Of a stretch of 64,000 bases of DNA, positions 42,901 to 52,636 are shown piece after piece; position 1 is the stretch's first letter; each line of letters starts with the position of its first letter. Below the pieces are notes generated by a model. It did no database searches, had not been told where the DNA came from, and worked only from the letters and a program-made list of their open reading frames with translations. Origin of the DNA: Corynebacterium frankenforstense DSM 45800 (GTDB taxonomy: Bacteria; Actinomycetota; Actinomycetes; Mycobacteriales; Mycobacteriaceae); contig NZ_CP009247.1 in the NCBI RefSeq assembly GCF_001941485.1, forward strand, positions 186,001 to 250,000, given 5' to 3'. The translations under genes were made by a program, and so were the position numbers.

Positions 42901-44894
42901 GGGCTGGCTGATCCCGTCTTCCCCGCGCCAGCGGGGATGAGCCACCTTCTTCACGGTGAAGAACGGGCCGGCTGGGGTCTTCCCCGCGCCAGCGGGGATG
43001 AGCCCCAAAACCGCGACTCATCACGCTCAAACCCCCAGTCTTCCCCGCGCCAGCGGGGATGAGCCCCAAACGACCAGAAACCTTAGCCACCAAAACCAGT
43101 CTTCCCCGCGCCAGCGGGGATGAGCCGTAGGGGAGAGGCGTCAATCCGTGCAGGTAAGAGTCTTCCCCGCGCCAGCGGGATGAGCCGGGCGCCGGCTGGC
43201 ATGGCAGCGCCGTACCGGGGTCTTCCCCGCGCCAGCGGGGATGAGCCCACCTGCCGCTCACGCGCATGCACCGACAACAGGTCTTCCCCGCGCCAGCGGG
43301 GATGAGCCGAACTGGCCGACACCGGTTCTGGATTCTTCGGCGTCTTCCCCGCGCCAGCGGGGATGAGCCCCACGACCCCAGCCATCGACCGGTACCGAAT
43401 CAGTCTTCCCCGCGCCAGCGGGGATGAGCCGATGAACACCCGCGCCGCCCGCGGCGTCACCGCGTCTTCCCCGCGCCAGCGGGGATGAGCCGTGGGGCGC
43501 GATCATCGCGGAGGTGCCGTTTTTGTCTTCCCCGCGCCAGCGGGGATGAGCCCCGGCCTACCCACCCACCCGCTTGTCTCGGGAGGTCTTCCCCGCGCCA
43601 GCGGGGATGAGCCCCCCGTCGAATCGCCGTACAAGGTGACCATGCGGTCTTCCCCGCGCCAGCGGGGATGAGCCGCCTTCGCCGCCCACATGGGCATCGC
43701 CTGGGCTGTCTTTCCCGCGCCAGCGGGGATGAGCTCCAGGCAAGCCAGCGCCCACTACGCCGTCGACCGTCTTCCCCGCGCCAGCGGGGATGAGCCGCTT
43801 CACACCGCGGGCTGGGTTGACCTTGATCTGTCTTCCCCGCGCCAGCGGGGATGAGCCCACAACAGGATCGTGCGGCTCGGCGACTTGATAGTCTTCCCCG
43901 CGCCAGCGGGGATGAGCCCACGACCTCGGCGTCGACGGGGATCGGCTTAAGGTCTTCCCCGCGCCAGCGGGGATGAGCCTCGACCGGCCCCAGATGGTAG
44001 AAAGGCCCCGACGTCTTCCCCGCGCCAGCGGGGATGAGCCGCTCATACACGCATGATCGCCCCACCCCCGGTCGTCTTCCCCGCGCCAGCGGGGATGAGC
44101 CGCAGCGGGACCAGGGCCGTGAGGTCGAGGACTTGTCTTCCCCGCGCCAGCGGGGATGAGCCCCACCACCGCCGCCTAGCGGCTAGGAAGAAGGTGTCTT
44201 CCCCGCGTCAGCGGGGATGAGCCGTCCCGCTACTGGCGCGCCGGGCTGGCACACCTGTCTTCCCCGCGCCAGCGGGGATGAGCCCGATGCCCGCGGCATC
44301 GTCAGCGTGCCTTTCAAGTCTTCCCCGCGCCAGCGGGGATGAGCCCAGGCCCCCGTACCCACCCTCGGGCAGGGACACGTCTTCCCCGCGCCAGCGGGGA
44401 TGAGCCCGCGGGGTGGCGGCCGCGCAGTTCGAGGCCCGCGTCTTCCCCGCGCCAGCGGGGATGAGCCGGTCCAGATCAGCTGGTGCACTCCCGACGGGGT
44501 GTCTTCCCCGCGCCAGCGGGGATGAGCCGAAGCATTTCGAGAAGGTCGCCGACAATCCCTCGTCTTCCCCGCGCCAGCGGGGATGAGCCCCCGAGTGAGG
44601 CGCTACTCGGAGTGACACACGGGTCTTCCCCGCGCCAGCAGGGATGAGCCCGGGACAAACCAATGAATGACGCCCGGTTGAAAGTTTTCCCCGCGCCAGC
44701 GGGGATGAGCCTCGGTGTGTCAGCTCGTGGTGCACCTCGCGAAGGTCTTCCCCGCGCCAGCGGGGATGAGCCCGGGCTACACGTCGACTCGCGGGCGGAC
44801 CAGATGTCTTCGCCGCGCCAGCGGGGATGAGCCTGTGTGGGAAGCAGACCCGGACCCGGAGCCGGAGTTTTCGCCGCGCCAGCGGGGATGAGCT
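39986..44894 (+). CRISPR. Type I-E CRISPR array: 81 repeats, 80 spacers
   Basis: Repeat 28 bp, GTCTTCCCCGCGCCAGCGGG followed by GATGAGCC, period 61, spacers 33 bp. I counted repeat starts one by one: 39986, 40047 ... 44806, 44867. Spacers are 33 bp except two of 34 (at 40624 and 41540). Repeat 53 (43160) has one G deleted. Variants: repeat 62 (43708, two changes), 70 (44196), 77 (44623), 78 (44684), 80 (44806) and 81 (44867); all lie in the half far from cas2. Spacers after repeats 20 and 21 are identical, and spacers after repeats 29 and 31 are identical. Transcription and cas-gene direction agree. The hairpin stem CCCCGCGCCAGCGGGG matches Cas6e processing. Confidence 0.99.
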
Positions 44895-44920
44895 CGGCCG
44901 CGACGCCAAACCGCTCCGGC

Positions 44921-45691
44921 CTACCCGGCGTCGACCGCGACCCCGCCCCCGTTCCACTCGACCTCGCGCCGCTTGACGTGCCGGATCACCGCGTAGGTCA
45001 CCGGCAGCACCACGACCTCGATCAGGGTCTTCCACAGGAACCCGACCACCACGTAGTTGACCGCGTCGCCGGCCGTCGCGATCCCGATCACCGGTGCGGC
45101 GATCAGGCAGAACAGCAGCGTGTCGGCGAACTCGCCGACCACCGTCGAGCCGATCAGCCGCGCCCACATGTTCGCGGGCCCCAGCCGGCGCTTCATGCGC
45201 ACCAGCACCCACGAGTTCAGCAGCTGCCCGACCAGGTAACCGGCCAGCGAGGCCAGCACGATCTGCGGCACCAACCCGAGCACCAGCGAGAACTCGTCCT
45301 GGTTCTCGTAGAAGCTCGCGGCCGGCAGCCAGATGGCCACGTAGAAGCACACGACCGCCAGCGCGGCGACGGCGAAGCCGGTGAGGATCGCACGCCGGGC
45401 CGCGCGGAAGCCGTAGACCTCGCTGAGTACGTCGCCGAGCACGTAGGCGGCGGGAAAGAGGAAGAACGCGCCGTCGGTGACCAGCGGGCCGATCTCGACG
45501 CCCTTGGTCGCCAGGATGTTGGAGATCAGGAAGATCGCAACGAACGCCGCGACGATGACGGGGTAGTAGCTGCGTTGGACGGGGATGAAGCGGACGGTGT
45601 CGGGGGCGCCCGCCGCGCCGGTGTCCGCGGAGGCCGCGGTACCGGAGGCGACGGGCCGCCCAGACCCGTGGGAGGATTCGGTGTTGGACAT
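44921..45691 (-). CDS. yhhQ: Queuosine precursor transporter (YhhQ/VUT family)
   Basis: 256 residues with six or seven membrane helices: [52 protein letters not shown] (the family's signature region), and [21 protein letters not shown]. coli YhhQ imports preQ0/preQ1, and relatives import queuine. With tgt and gluQ nearby, uptake of a Q precursor is the likely role here. The ATG at 45691 (MSNTESSHG) is chosen; 45700 is an alternative. Divergent from gluQ with 40 bp between. The stop lies 26 bp from the last CRISPR repeat, convergent with the array. Confidence 0.88.
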   Translation of the reverse strand: MSNTESSHGSGRPVASGTAASADTGAAGAPDTVRFIPVQRSYYPVIVAAFVAIFLISNILATKGVEIGPLVTDGAFFLFPAAYVLGDVLSEVYGFRAARRAILTGFAVAALAVVCFYVAIWLPAASFYENQDEFSLVLGLVPQIVLASLAGYLVGQLLNSWVLVRMKRRLGPANMWARLIGSTVVGEFADTLLFCLIAAPVIGIATAGDAVNYVVVGFLWKTLIEVVVLPVTYAVIRHVKRREVEWNGGGVAVDAG

Positions 45692-45731
45692 GACCCGCAT
45701 CTTCCCACGCGGGCGCCCTAGGCTGGCAATC

Positions 45732-46679
45732 ATGGCTGAACCGAGCACCTCCGCCGACGCCCCCGCGCCCGCCGGCCGCTACGCCCCTTCGCCGAGCGGC
45801 GACCTCCACCTGGGCAACCTGCGCACCGCCGCGATCGCCTGGGCCGCCGCGCGCACCACGGGCCGTCGTTTCCTCATGCGCGTCGAGGACGTCGACACGC
45901 AGCGCTCCTCGCTGGAGTCCGCCGAGCGCCAGCTCGAGGATCTGGCCGCCCTCGGCCTCGACTGGGACGGCGAGGTCGCCTACCAGCACGATCGCTTCGG
46001 CGCCTACGGGTCCGCCCTCGAGAGCCTGCGCGCCGCCGGCCGCGTCTACGAGTGCTACTGCTCCCGCCGCGAGATCCGCGAGGCCTCCCGCGCCCCGCAC
46101 GTCGTGCCCGGCCACTACCCGGGCACGTGCCGTTCAATTTCCGACGCCGCGCGCATCACCCGTCGCGCCGAACTCGCCGCCGAGGGGCGCACGCCCGCGT
46201 TGCGGCTGCGCACCGACACGGAGACCTGGCGCGTCCACGATGCGCTGGCCGGTGACTACACCGGCGAGGTCGACGACATGGTGCTGCGCCGCGGCGGCCA
46301 GCAGCCGGACTGGGCCTACAACCTGGCCGTCGTCGTCGACGACGCCTGGCAGGGCGTGGACCAGGTCGTCCGCGGCGACGATCTGCTGGCCTCGGCGCCG
46401 CGGCAGGCGTATCTCGCGCACCTGCTCGGCCTGCCGGAGGTGGAGTACGTGCACGTGCCGCTGGTGCTGGGCCCGGACGGCAAGCGGCTGGCCAAGCGTG
46501 ACGGGGCGGTCACGCTGCGCGAGATGCGCGCCGCCGGGCGCACGGTCCCGGAGATCGTCGGGCTGATCTGCGCCTCGCTGGGCCACCCCGGCGTGGACTC
46601 GCTGGCGGGCCTGGCCGAGGTCTTCGACCTCGGAGAGCTGCCCCGCGAGCCCTGGACCTGGACGCCGGACGAGTCCTAG
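45732..46679 (+). CDS. gluQ: Glutamyl-Q tRNA(Asp) synthetase
   Basis: 315 residues, a GluRS catalytic core without the anticodon-binding domain. It glutamylates the cyclopentenediol of queuosine-34 in tRNA-Asp. The HIGH-like motif is [15 protein letters not shown] (~19-33), zinc ligands are [10 protein letters not shown] and the later YPGTC, and the KMSKS-like motif is [15 protein letters not shown] at 45732. The stop codon shares CTAG (46676-46679) with the convergent formamidase. Its presence implies that Q-modified tRNA-Asp is made in this cell. Confidence 0.92.
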   Translation: MAEPSTSADAPAPAGRYAPSPSGDLHLGNLRTAAIAWAAARTTGRRFLMRVEDVDTQRSSLESAERQLEDLAALGLDWDGEVAYQHDRFGAYGSALESLRAAGRVYECYCSRREIREASRAPHVVPGHYPGTCRSISDAARITRRAELAAEGRTPALRLRTDTETWRVHDALAGDYTGEVDDMVLRRGGQQPDWAYNLAVVVDDAWQGVDQVVRGDDLLASAPRQAYLAHLLGLPEVEYVHVPLVLGPDGKRLAKRDGAVTLREMRAAGRTVPEIVGLICASLGHPGVDSLAGLAEVFDLGELPREPWTWTPDES

Positions 46680-48070
46680 TGGTGGTGCTGCTTCCAGGGC
46701 TCGTGGGTGGTGGCGCGCAGCGTGGCGTCGGAGCCGGCGAGCTTCTTGATCAGCGCGAGGCGCTCGTCGTCGCCCTGCGGCACTGAACGCACGATGTCCT
46801 CCTCGGGCAGGTCGGCCGCCGAGGCGACCGGGGCGGGCGTCGGGTTGTCGATCTGCGTCGGCCCGTCCGTGGAGGGACGGATGTCGAAGTCGAAGATGTC
46901 CGTTGGCAGGTGCAGCGTCGCACAGGCGTTGGGGTAGTCGACCACCGCCGAGTAGTGGGCCTCCATCGGTGCCGCGCCGAGCAGCAGGAACGCCTGCTCG
47001 CGGGAGTAGCCGAAGGTGGTCAGGTAGTCGATGCAGTGCAGCACCGCGTTCTGGTAAGCCAGGAACGTGTCGAAGTAGCGCTGCTCGCCGTCATTGGTCA
47101 CCGAGATGCCCGTGAAGGTCAGGAAGTCGGTGTAGCGCGGCGCCTGCTCGCCGGGCACGAAGATCGGGGCCGGACCGGTCTTGTAGGTGTCCATGCCGCC
47201 GGGGATGATGTCGACGCTGAACTCCATGAAGCCGCTCATCTCGATCGCACCGCACAGGGTGATCTCACCGTCGCCCTGGGAGTAGTGCAGGTCGCCGAAG
47301 CTGAAGTTGGCGCCGTCGACGAACACGGGGAAGAAGATCCGTGAGCCCTTGGTCAGGTCCTTGATGTCCAGGTTGCTGCCGTTCTCCCGCGGCGGGACGG
47401 TCACGGCGGCCTCGTGGGCGATGCGGTCGCGGTCGGCCTCAGGTACCGCGCCCAGGGTGGCGTCGATGGGTTGCGGGGCGACGGCCAGCGGCGGGGTACG
47501 GAACGGGTCCTTGGAGATCAGCGTGGCCTCGCGCTTGTTCCAGCGGGCAAGGAGCTCCGGGCTCGGGGCGGTGCCCATCAGGCCCGGGTGGCAAACCGAG
47601 TTGAAGGAGACACCCGGGATGTGGCGGGAGGTCGCCCTGTTGTCCTTGAAGTCCCAGATCGCCTTGTAGGCGTCCGGGAAGTACTCGTGGAGGAAGCTGC
47701 CGCCGTGTTTGCCGGCGAAGATGCCGGTGTAGCCCCAGCCCTCTCCGGCGAGCTCGCCGGGGTTGTCCGCCTCGCTGAGCGGACCGACGTCGAGGATGTC
47801 GACGACGAGCAGGTCTCCCGGCTTGGCGCCTTCGACGCGGAACGGGCCGGAGAGCTGGTGCGGCTTGGTGAACGGGACGTGCAGGATGTCGTCGGCGGAG
47901 TCGTTGTTCTTGACGAAGCCGTCGAACCACTCGCGGCTGTCCGCGCGGACCGTCTGGCCGGGGCGGACGTTCGCGATTGCGGGGATCTCGGGGTGCCACC
48001 GGTTGTGGCCCACGACGTCCTGGTCGGGGAAGGAACGTGAAGAGTCGAGCGTGTATGTGATGTCAGCCAT
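46676..48070 (-). CDS. fmdA: Formamidase (FmdA/AmdA family)
   Basis: 464 residues. Hydrolyses formamide (or a small amide) to formate and ammonia. [20 protein letters not shown] at the N-terminus, [50 protein letters not shown] and CGAIEMSG are typical family blocks. The C-terminal ~60 residues extend beyond the common ~407-residue enzyme. ATG at 48070, 138 bp from the divergent YczE-like gene. No amide-uptake genes are adjacent, so regulation and physiological substrate are open. Confidence 0.88.
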   Translation of the reverse strand: MADITYTLDSSRSFPDQDVVGHNRWHPEIPAIANVRPGQTVRADSREWFDGFVKNNDSADDILHVPFTKPHQLSGPFRVEGAKPGDLLVVDILDVGPLSEADNPGELAGEGWGYTGIFAGKHGGSFLHEYFPDAYKAIWDFKDNRATSRHIPGVSFNSVCHPGLMGTAPSPELLARWNKREATLISKDPFRTPPLAVAPQPIDATLGAVPEADRDRIAHEAAVTVPPRENGSNLDIKDLTKGSRIFFPVFVDGANFSFGDLHYSQGDGEITLCGAIEMSGFMEFSVDIIPGGMDTYKTGPAPIFVPGEQAPRYTDFLTFTGISVTNDGEQRYFDTFLAYQNAVLHCIDYLTTFGYSREQAFLLLGAAPMEAHYSAVVDYPNACATLHLPTDIFDFDIRPSTDGPTQIDNPTPAPVASAADLPEEDIVRSVPQGDDERLALIKKLAGSDATLRATTHEPWKQHHH

Positions 48071-48208
48071 GGTGTAACCATAAAGAGTTCTGGTTAACTC
48101 CAGGTTGCGTTTCCCTCGGAGATTCTTGAGCGCCCGGCTGGCAGGAGGACACGGGGTACGCAGGAGCTTGTGTCATAACGTGAACTTCGGAGTACGGTCA
48201 ATGGTCGT

Positions 48209-48895
48209 ATGAAAAATGAAGATGTTGTTGATTTCGTCCCGCGGCCAGAGGACCGCTTCTCCCTGCCCGTCCGGTGGCTGCTCTTTCTCGCAGGCGTGGC
48301 CGTCATGTCTCTCGGTATCGCCCTGACACTGCACGCTGACCTGGGCACGACCCCGATCTCCACCCCGCCCGCGGCGTTGGCCGCGTGGAGCATGACGGTG
48401 GGGCAGTGGACCATCATCTTCAACGCCATCCTCGTCGTTCTCCAGGTCGTCCTGCTGCGCCGGCGGTTCACCCTCATGGGCTACCTGCAGTTCGGTGTCG
48501 CCATCGTGTTCGGTCTGCTGTGCGACCTCGCGTTGCACCTGACGGGCTTCGTCGCCCCGGAGGCGTACTGGGAGAAGTGGTTGCTGGTCATCCTCGGCAC
48601 GGTCATCGTCGCCTGCGGCGTGTTCCTCGAGGTGCTCCCCGGGCTCCTCTACGTCCCCGGCGAGGGCCTCATCACCGCGATCGTGACGGTGACCGGCTGG
48701 GACTTCGGCATCGTCAAGCAGTGCTTCGACTGGTCCCTGGTGATCATCGCCGTCGTGCTCTCCCTGATCCTCAACGGGGAGATCGTCGGCGTGCGCGAGG
48801 GCACCGTCTTCGCCGCCTTCGCCGTCGGCGCGCTCGTGCGGGTCTTCCACCACTTCGACATGGAGCGCCTGCGCAGGAAGCACTTCGGGTACTGA
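48209..48895 (+). CDS. YczE/YitT-like membrane protein, first of a tandem pair
   Basis: 228 residues with five or six helices. DRFSLPVRWLLFLAGVAVMSLGIALTLHADLGTTPIST (starting at residue ~14), MTVGQWTIIFNAILVVLQ and FLEVLPGLLYVPGEGLITAI are shared with YczE-type proteins. Its function is unknown. The ATG at 48209 is followed by MKNEDVVDFVPRPED. A close paralogue starts 61 bp downstream. Spacing and orientation suggest co-transcription. Confidence 0.8.
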   Translation: MKNEDVVDFVPRPEDRFSLPVRWLLFLAGVAVMSLGIALTLHADLGTTPISTPPAALAAWSMTVGQWTIIFNAILVVLQVVLLRRRFTLMGYLQFGVAIVFGLLCDLALHLTGFVAPEAYWEKWLLVILGTVIVACGVFLEVLPGLLYVPGEGLITAIVTVTGWDFGIVKQCFDWSLVIIAVVLSLILNGEIVGVREGTVFAAFAVGALVRVFHHFDMERLRRKHFGY

Positions 48896-48955
48896 CCGCG
48901 CCCGGCGAATTCGACTGCCCGGTCCCGGCCGGGGGGGAGTAGGGTTCCTGCGCAT

Positions 48956-49636
48956 ATGGACACTCCCGAGCACTTCCCCCCGCGGCCCGAGGACCGCTTC
49001 AGCCTGCCTGCGCGCTGGATCATCTTCTTCGTAGGCGTGACGATCATGTCGCTGGGCATCGCGGTGACGCTGCACGGTGACCTGGGAACCACGCCCATCT
49101 CGACCACGCCGGCCGCTCTGGCCGCGTGGCAGCTGACGGTGGGCCAGTGGACGGTCATCTTCAACGCGCTGCTCGTGGTCTTCCAGATCATCCTGCTGCG
49201 CCGTCGCTTTCCGCTGCTGGGCTACCTGCAGTTCCTGGTCGCGTTCGTGTTCGGCACCATGTGTGACGTCTGGCTGGGGGTGACCGACTTCCTCGCTCCG
49301 GAGGCCTACTGGCAGAAGTGGGTCCTGATCATCGTCGGCAACGTGCTCATTTCCTTCGGCGTCTTCGTCGAGGTGCTCCCGGGCATCCTCTATGTGCCGG
49401 GGGAGGGGGCCGTCGCGGCGATCGTGCGTGCGACCGACTGGAACTTCGGCACCGTCAAGCAGTGCTTCGACTGGTCGCTGGTGGGCCTGGCCGTGGTGCT
49501 CTCGCTGATCCTCAACGGTGAGGTCGTCGGCGCCCGCGAGGGCACCGTCTTCGCGGCCTTCACCGTCGGGCTGATGGTGCGCGGATTCCAGCGCCTCGAC
49601 GCCGAGCGTCTGCGGAAGAAGCACTTCGGCTACTGA
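48956..49636 (+). CDS. YczE/YitT-like membrane protein, second of a tandem pair
   Basis: 226 residues, aligning end to end with the preceding gene without large gaps (PRPEDRFSLP..RW, LGTTPIST, TVGQWT, VLPGILYVPGEG, FGTVKQCFDWSLV, LRKKHFGY). About two thirds to three quarters of residues are identical by eye. This is a tandem duplication. ATG at 48956 (MDTPEHFPPRPED). The differing N-terminal few residues and the positions of substitutions are spread over the whole length, so the duplication is not recent. Confidence 0.8.
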   Translation: MDTPEHFPPRPEDRFSLPARWIIFFVGVTIMSLGIAVTLHGDLGTTPISTTPAALAAWQLTVGQWTVIFNALLVVFQIILLRRRFPLLGYLQFLVAFVFGTMCDVWLGVTDFLAPEAYWQKWVLIIVGNVLISFGVFVEVLPGILYVPGEGAVAAIVRATDWNFGTVKQCFDWSLVGLAVVLSLILNGEVVGAREGTVFAAFTVGLMVRGFQRLDAERLRKKHFGY

Positions 49637-49990
49637 CGGCCGGCCCATTCTGCGCAGGCATGTGCCGGACGCTGGAACAGCGGGTTTCAGCGCATGGCAT
49701 GTGCAACCGTGTCGGGCAGCGGCCGGTCTCGGCGACGAAGGTCCGTCTGCACAGGGCCAAGAAATCACTCCAGGAGATTCTCCAGGGTTGAGTTAACCCA
49801 CCATTGCCGTTTCAAGAACCCTTCAATTGACGACGCCGCGCGCCTGCGCGGCGTCGCTGCTCTTCCTCGGCCATTGCGTGTGCCGGGTGTCTCGGGTCTC
49901 CGGCTGTCGCGTGTGCCCCGCCGCGTGCGTCCGGCGTTGGGGGTGCCGGCGTGGGGGAGGGGGCGGCCGCCCACGGATCGCCGGGGCACA
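49637..49990. other. Intergenic stretch without a supported gene
   Basis: 354 bp with no open frame I would call. It holds CAATTGACGACGCCGCGC (49825-49842), a copy of the dispersed motif, and TTGAGTTAACCCACCATTGC (49788-49807). Otherwise nothing seen. Confidence 0.6.
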
Positions 49991-50031
49991 GAAAAAGACC
50001 GCCACCCGGTCTCCCGGGCGGCGGTCTCTTT
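49991..50031 (-). terminator. Terminator of tRNA-Ser(GGA)
   Basis: On the minus strand AGAGACCGCCGCCCGGGAG / ACCGGGTGGCGGTCT followed by TTTTTC, directly beyond the tRNA 3' end. Confidence 0.8.
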
Positions 50032-50037
50032 CAGCTG

Positions 50038-50124
50038 CGGAGGATGTGGGATTTGAACCCACGTGGGAGGGTCACTCCCGCACGCATTCCAAGCGTGTGA
50101 CATAGGCCGCTAGTCGAATCCTCC
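50038..50124 (-). tRNA. tRNA-Ser(GGA)
   Basis: Read on the minus strand, GGAGGAT (from 50124) pairs with ATCCTCC (50045-50039), discriminator G. Anticodon loop CTTGGAA reads GGA. Long variable arm; T-loop TTCAAAT. CCA not encoded. Confidence 0.95.
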
Positions 50125-50243
50125 AGCGTCACAGGCGGGGCGTTCCCCGTCGTGCTGAAGAAATCGTACACGGCGCCCACCGCCACGGCCAAATCAGCAG
50201 GCGCGCACCGCGTCTTGGCCTCTCTCCGGTTCTCGGCTAGAGT

Positions 50244-50340
50244 GGGGGTCCGGATCTCGCGCGGCGTGTATCTCGTGAACTCCCCCAGGGCAGGAATGCA
50301 GCAAGGGTCAACGGGCTCTACCGGGTGCGCGGGGTCCCCT
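50244..50340 (+). ncRNA. ffs: Signal recognition particle RNA (4.5S type)
   Basis: The conserved apical domain is clear: CAGGGCAGGAATGCAGCAAG at ~50286-50305, closed by GAACTCCCCC upstream and GGTCAACGGGCTC downstream. The outer stem GGGGGTCC (50244) with GGGGTCCCC (~50331-50339) closes the RNA. TATTTTTT follows as terminator. TAGAGT at 50238-50243 is a likely -10, so the exact 5' end may be a few bases further in. It binds Ffh for co-translational membrane targeting. Confidence 0.9.
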
Positions 50341-50381
50341 TATTTTTTATGGGCCGCCGGGGAACGGCCCACCCACGTGCG

Positions 50382-50539
50382 GGAGCGGCCGCAGGCGGCC
50401 GGCACGCGCGACGTCGTCAAGCACACCCGGCCCGCAGGGAGCGGCCCACCAGGGCCGTAGGAGACGGCCCCGACCGGCCGCGGGGAGCGGCCGCAGACGG
50501 CCGGCACGCGCGACGTCGTCAAGCACACCCGGCCCGCAG
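50382..50539. repeat. 56-bp direct repeat after SRP RNA
   Basis: GGAGCGGCCGCAGGCGGCCG + GCACGCGCGACGTCGTCAAG + CACACCCGGCCCGCAG at 50382-50437 recurs at 50484-50539 with one mismatch. Each copy includes GCGACGTCGTCAAG. The 150 bp after it hold the aspT promoter (TACGATGTG, ~50573). Confidence 0.85.
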
Positions 50540-50690
50540 GTGCGCAGGGGTGCACCCCGTCGGACCCGCTGTACGATGTGTGGGCGCAGCGCGCGCCGCC
50601 TCAAGGTGGCGTGCCACACGCAGAACCACACAACTGATCCGACACGACAACCGCGTGCGCACGCGGCGCGGGGAAGGAATCTGAGGGACG

Positions 50691-51962
50691 ATGTCGCTCA
50701 CCGACATGACGGACGAGAAGCTGACGGAGCTCGCCGAGAAGGTCCGCGCCGAGTACGACGACCTGAAGGCGAAGAACCTCAACCTGAATCTGACCCGCGG
50801 CAAGCCGTCGGCCGAGCAGCTGGACTTCGCCGACGAGCTGCTCGCCCTGCCGGGGCGCGGCGAGTACACCGCCGCCGACGGCTCGGACGTGCGCAACTAC
50901 GGCAACCTCAAGGGCATCCCGGACATCCGCGCCATCTGGGCGGACCTGCTGGGCCTGCCCGTCGAGCTGATCTACGCCGAGGACTCCTCGAGCCTGAACA
51001 TCATGTTCGACCTGGTCAGCTGGTCGTGGACCTTCGGCAACAACGACTCCGAGCGGCCCTGGTCGGCCGAGGAGAACGTCAAGTGGATCTGCCCGGTGCC
51101 GGGCTACGACCGCCACTTCACCATCACCGAGCACTTCGGCATCGAGATGATCCCGGTCCCGCTCAACGAGGACGGCCCGGACATGGACGCCGTACGTGAG
51201 CTGGCCCGCGACCCCGAGGTCAAGGGCATGTGGCTCGTGCCGGTCTTCGCCAACCCCTCGGGTGTCACCGTCTCCGAGGACGTCGCCCGCCAGCTCGCCG
51301 AGATGCCGACCGGTGCGCCGGACTTCCGCATCGTGTGGGACAACGCCTACGCCGTGCACACGCTGACCGACGAGTTCCCCGAGAACCACAACGTCATCCG
51401 CTTCGCCGAGGAGGCCGGCAACCCGAACCGCTTCTGGTTCATGGCCTCGACCTCGAAGATCACGCACGCCGGCGCGGGCGTGGCCTTCTTCGCCTCCTCC
51501 CCGGAGAACCTCGCCTGGTACGCCTCGCACGCCGCCGTGCGCGGCATCGGCCCGAACAAGGTCAACCAGCTGGCCCACGCCCGCTACTTCGGCGACGCCG
51601 AGGGCGTGCGCGAGATCATGCTCAAGCACGCGGGCTCGCTGGCCCCGAAGTTCAAGGCCGTGCTCGACATCCTCAAGGACCGCCTCGGCGAGTACGAGGT
51701 CGCCTCCTGGACCGAGCCGACCGGCGGCTACTTCATCTCCCTGGACGTCATGGACGGCACGGCCGCCCGCGTGGTCGAGCTGGCCCGCAACGCCGGCATC
51801 GCCCTGACCGGCGCGGGCTCCTCCTTCCCGCTGCACCAGGACCCGAACGACCGCAACATCCGCCTGGCGCCCTCGCTGCCGCCGGTCGACGAGCTCGAGG
51901 AGGCCATGAACGGCGTGGCCACCTGCGTGCTGCTCGCGGCCCTGGAGAAGCTGGACAAGTAA
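50691..51962 (+). CDS. aspT: Aspartate aminotransferase AspT (Rv3722c type)
   Basis: 423 residues, the distinct actinobacterial aspartate aminotransferase subgroup. NLNLTRGKPSAEQLDFADEL, YGNLKGIPDIRAIWADLLG, FANPSGVTVSEDVA, IVWDNAYAVH and the lysine motif MASTSKITHAGAGVAF are present. It supplies aspartate by transamination of oxaloacetate with glutamate. ATG at 50691 with GAAGGAATCTGAGGGACG before it. The order aspT-dnaX-ybaB-recR agrees with M. tuberculosis and C. glutamicum. Confidence 0.92.
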   Translation: MSLTDMTDEKLTELAEKVRAEYDDLKAKNLNLNLTRGKPSAEQLDFADELLALPGRGEYTAADGSDVRNYGNLKGIPDIRAIWADLLGLPVELIYAEDSSSLNIMFDLVSWSWTFGNNDSERPWSAEENVKWICPVPGYDRHFTITEHFGIEMIPVPLNEDGPDMDAVRELARDPEVKGMWLVPVFANPSGVTVSEDVARQLAEMPTGAPDFRIVWDNAYAVHTLTDEFPENHNVIRFAEEAGNPNRFWFMASTSKITHAGAGVAFFASSPENLAWYASHAAVRGIGPNKVNQLAHARYFGDAEGVREIMLKHAGSLAPKFKAVLDILKDRLGEYEVASWTEPTGGYFISLDVMDGTAARVVELARNAGIALTGAGSSFPLHQDPNDRNIRLAPSLPPVDELEEAMNGVATCVLLAALEKLDK

Positions 51963-52006
51963 CCCCGGAAGAACGTCGGCGCCCCGCGGCGCGGAGAGGC
52001 AGGCGC

Positions 52007-52627
52007 ATGGACGCGCGCGAGACCCTGGACTGGCTCAACGGCATCCTGCCGGCACCCCTGACGGTCGCCCGCGGCGGCGACTTCCGCGTCGGCCTTGTCG
52101 AGGCCGAGGGCCACGCCGTGGCGTGCACGACCGACTTCGCGCGCGTCGAGACCGGCCTGGCCGCCGCCGACGAGCAGGGCGTCGACGTGCGCTGCGAGCT
52201 GATGGCCGTGGCGGGTTCCGCCGCGATTTCCGACGCCGCGCTGGCCGCCGTGCGCGTCGTCGGCACCGCTGCGGCGGTGCTGGCCGAGGGTGGCCTGCCC
52301 GCCCAGCCGGGCACCGTCCTCGACGACCTGGCCGCGCGCGCCGGGCTGGCGGGGGAGACCACCGTGCGCCACGGCCTGCTCGCCGCGCCGACGGTGTGGG
52401 GCGGGCAGGTCCCGCAGGTCAACGAGGCCCCCGGCACCGTCCACGGCGAGGGCACCGACCCGTCCCGGGGCCGGCTGACCGCGGTGCTGCAGGTCGTCAT
52501 GGTCACCGACGCCGAGGCGGAGCTGGCGCGGGCCGCCGGCCCGGAACGCCTGCTCGAGGCGCTGGCCCTGACCGGGGCGGATCCGGGGGACTGGGCCCGC
52601 CCGGCCGGCGGTCCGGCCGCTGGGTAG
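52007..52627 (+). CDS. Hypothetical protein between aspT and dnaX
   Basis: 206 residues (MDARETLDWLNGILPAPLTV...). One soluble alpha/beta domain: DFRVGLVEAEGHAVACTTDFARVETGL, VRCELMAVAGSAAISDAAL, then WGGQVPQVNEAPG and TAVLQVVMVTDAEAELA. No membrane segment or known catalytic motif. It resembles conserved actinobacterial proteins of this position that have no assigned function; the strand pattern is reminiscent of suppressor-of-fused-like domains, but I cannot confirm that. The ATG is preceded by GGAGAGGCAGGCGC. It ends 9 bp before dnaX. Confidence 0.65.
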   Translation: MDARETLDWLNGILPAPLTVARGGDFRVGLVEAEGHAVACTTDFARVETGLAAADEQGVDVRCELMAVAGSAAISDAALAAVRVVGTAAAVLAEGGLPAQPGTVLDDLAARAGLAGETTVRHGLLAAPTVWGGQVPQVNEAPGTVHGEGTDPSRGRLTAVLQVVMVTDAEAELARAAGPERLLEALALTGADPGDWARPAGGPAAG

Positions 52628-52636
52628 GCTGGGCGC

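Noticed and set aside
39927..44600. Many open frames across the array giving peptides with GSSPLARGR, AHPRWRGED or LIPAGAGKT
   Set aside because: These are translations of the CRISPR repeat in its three minus-strand frames, not genes.
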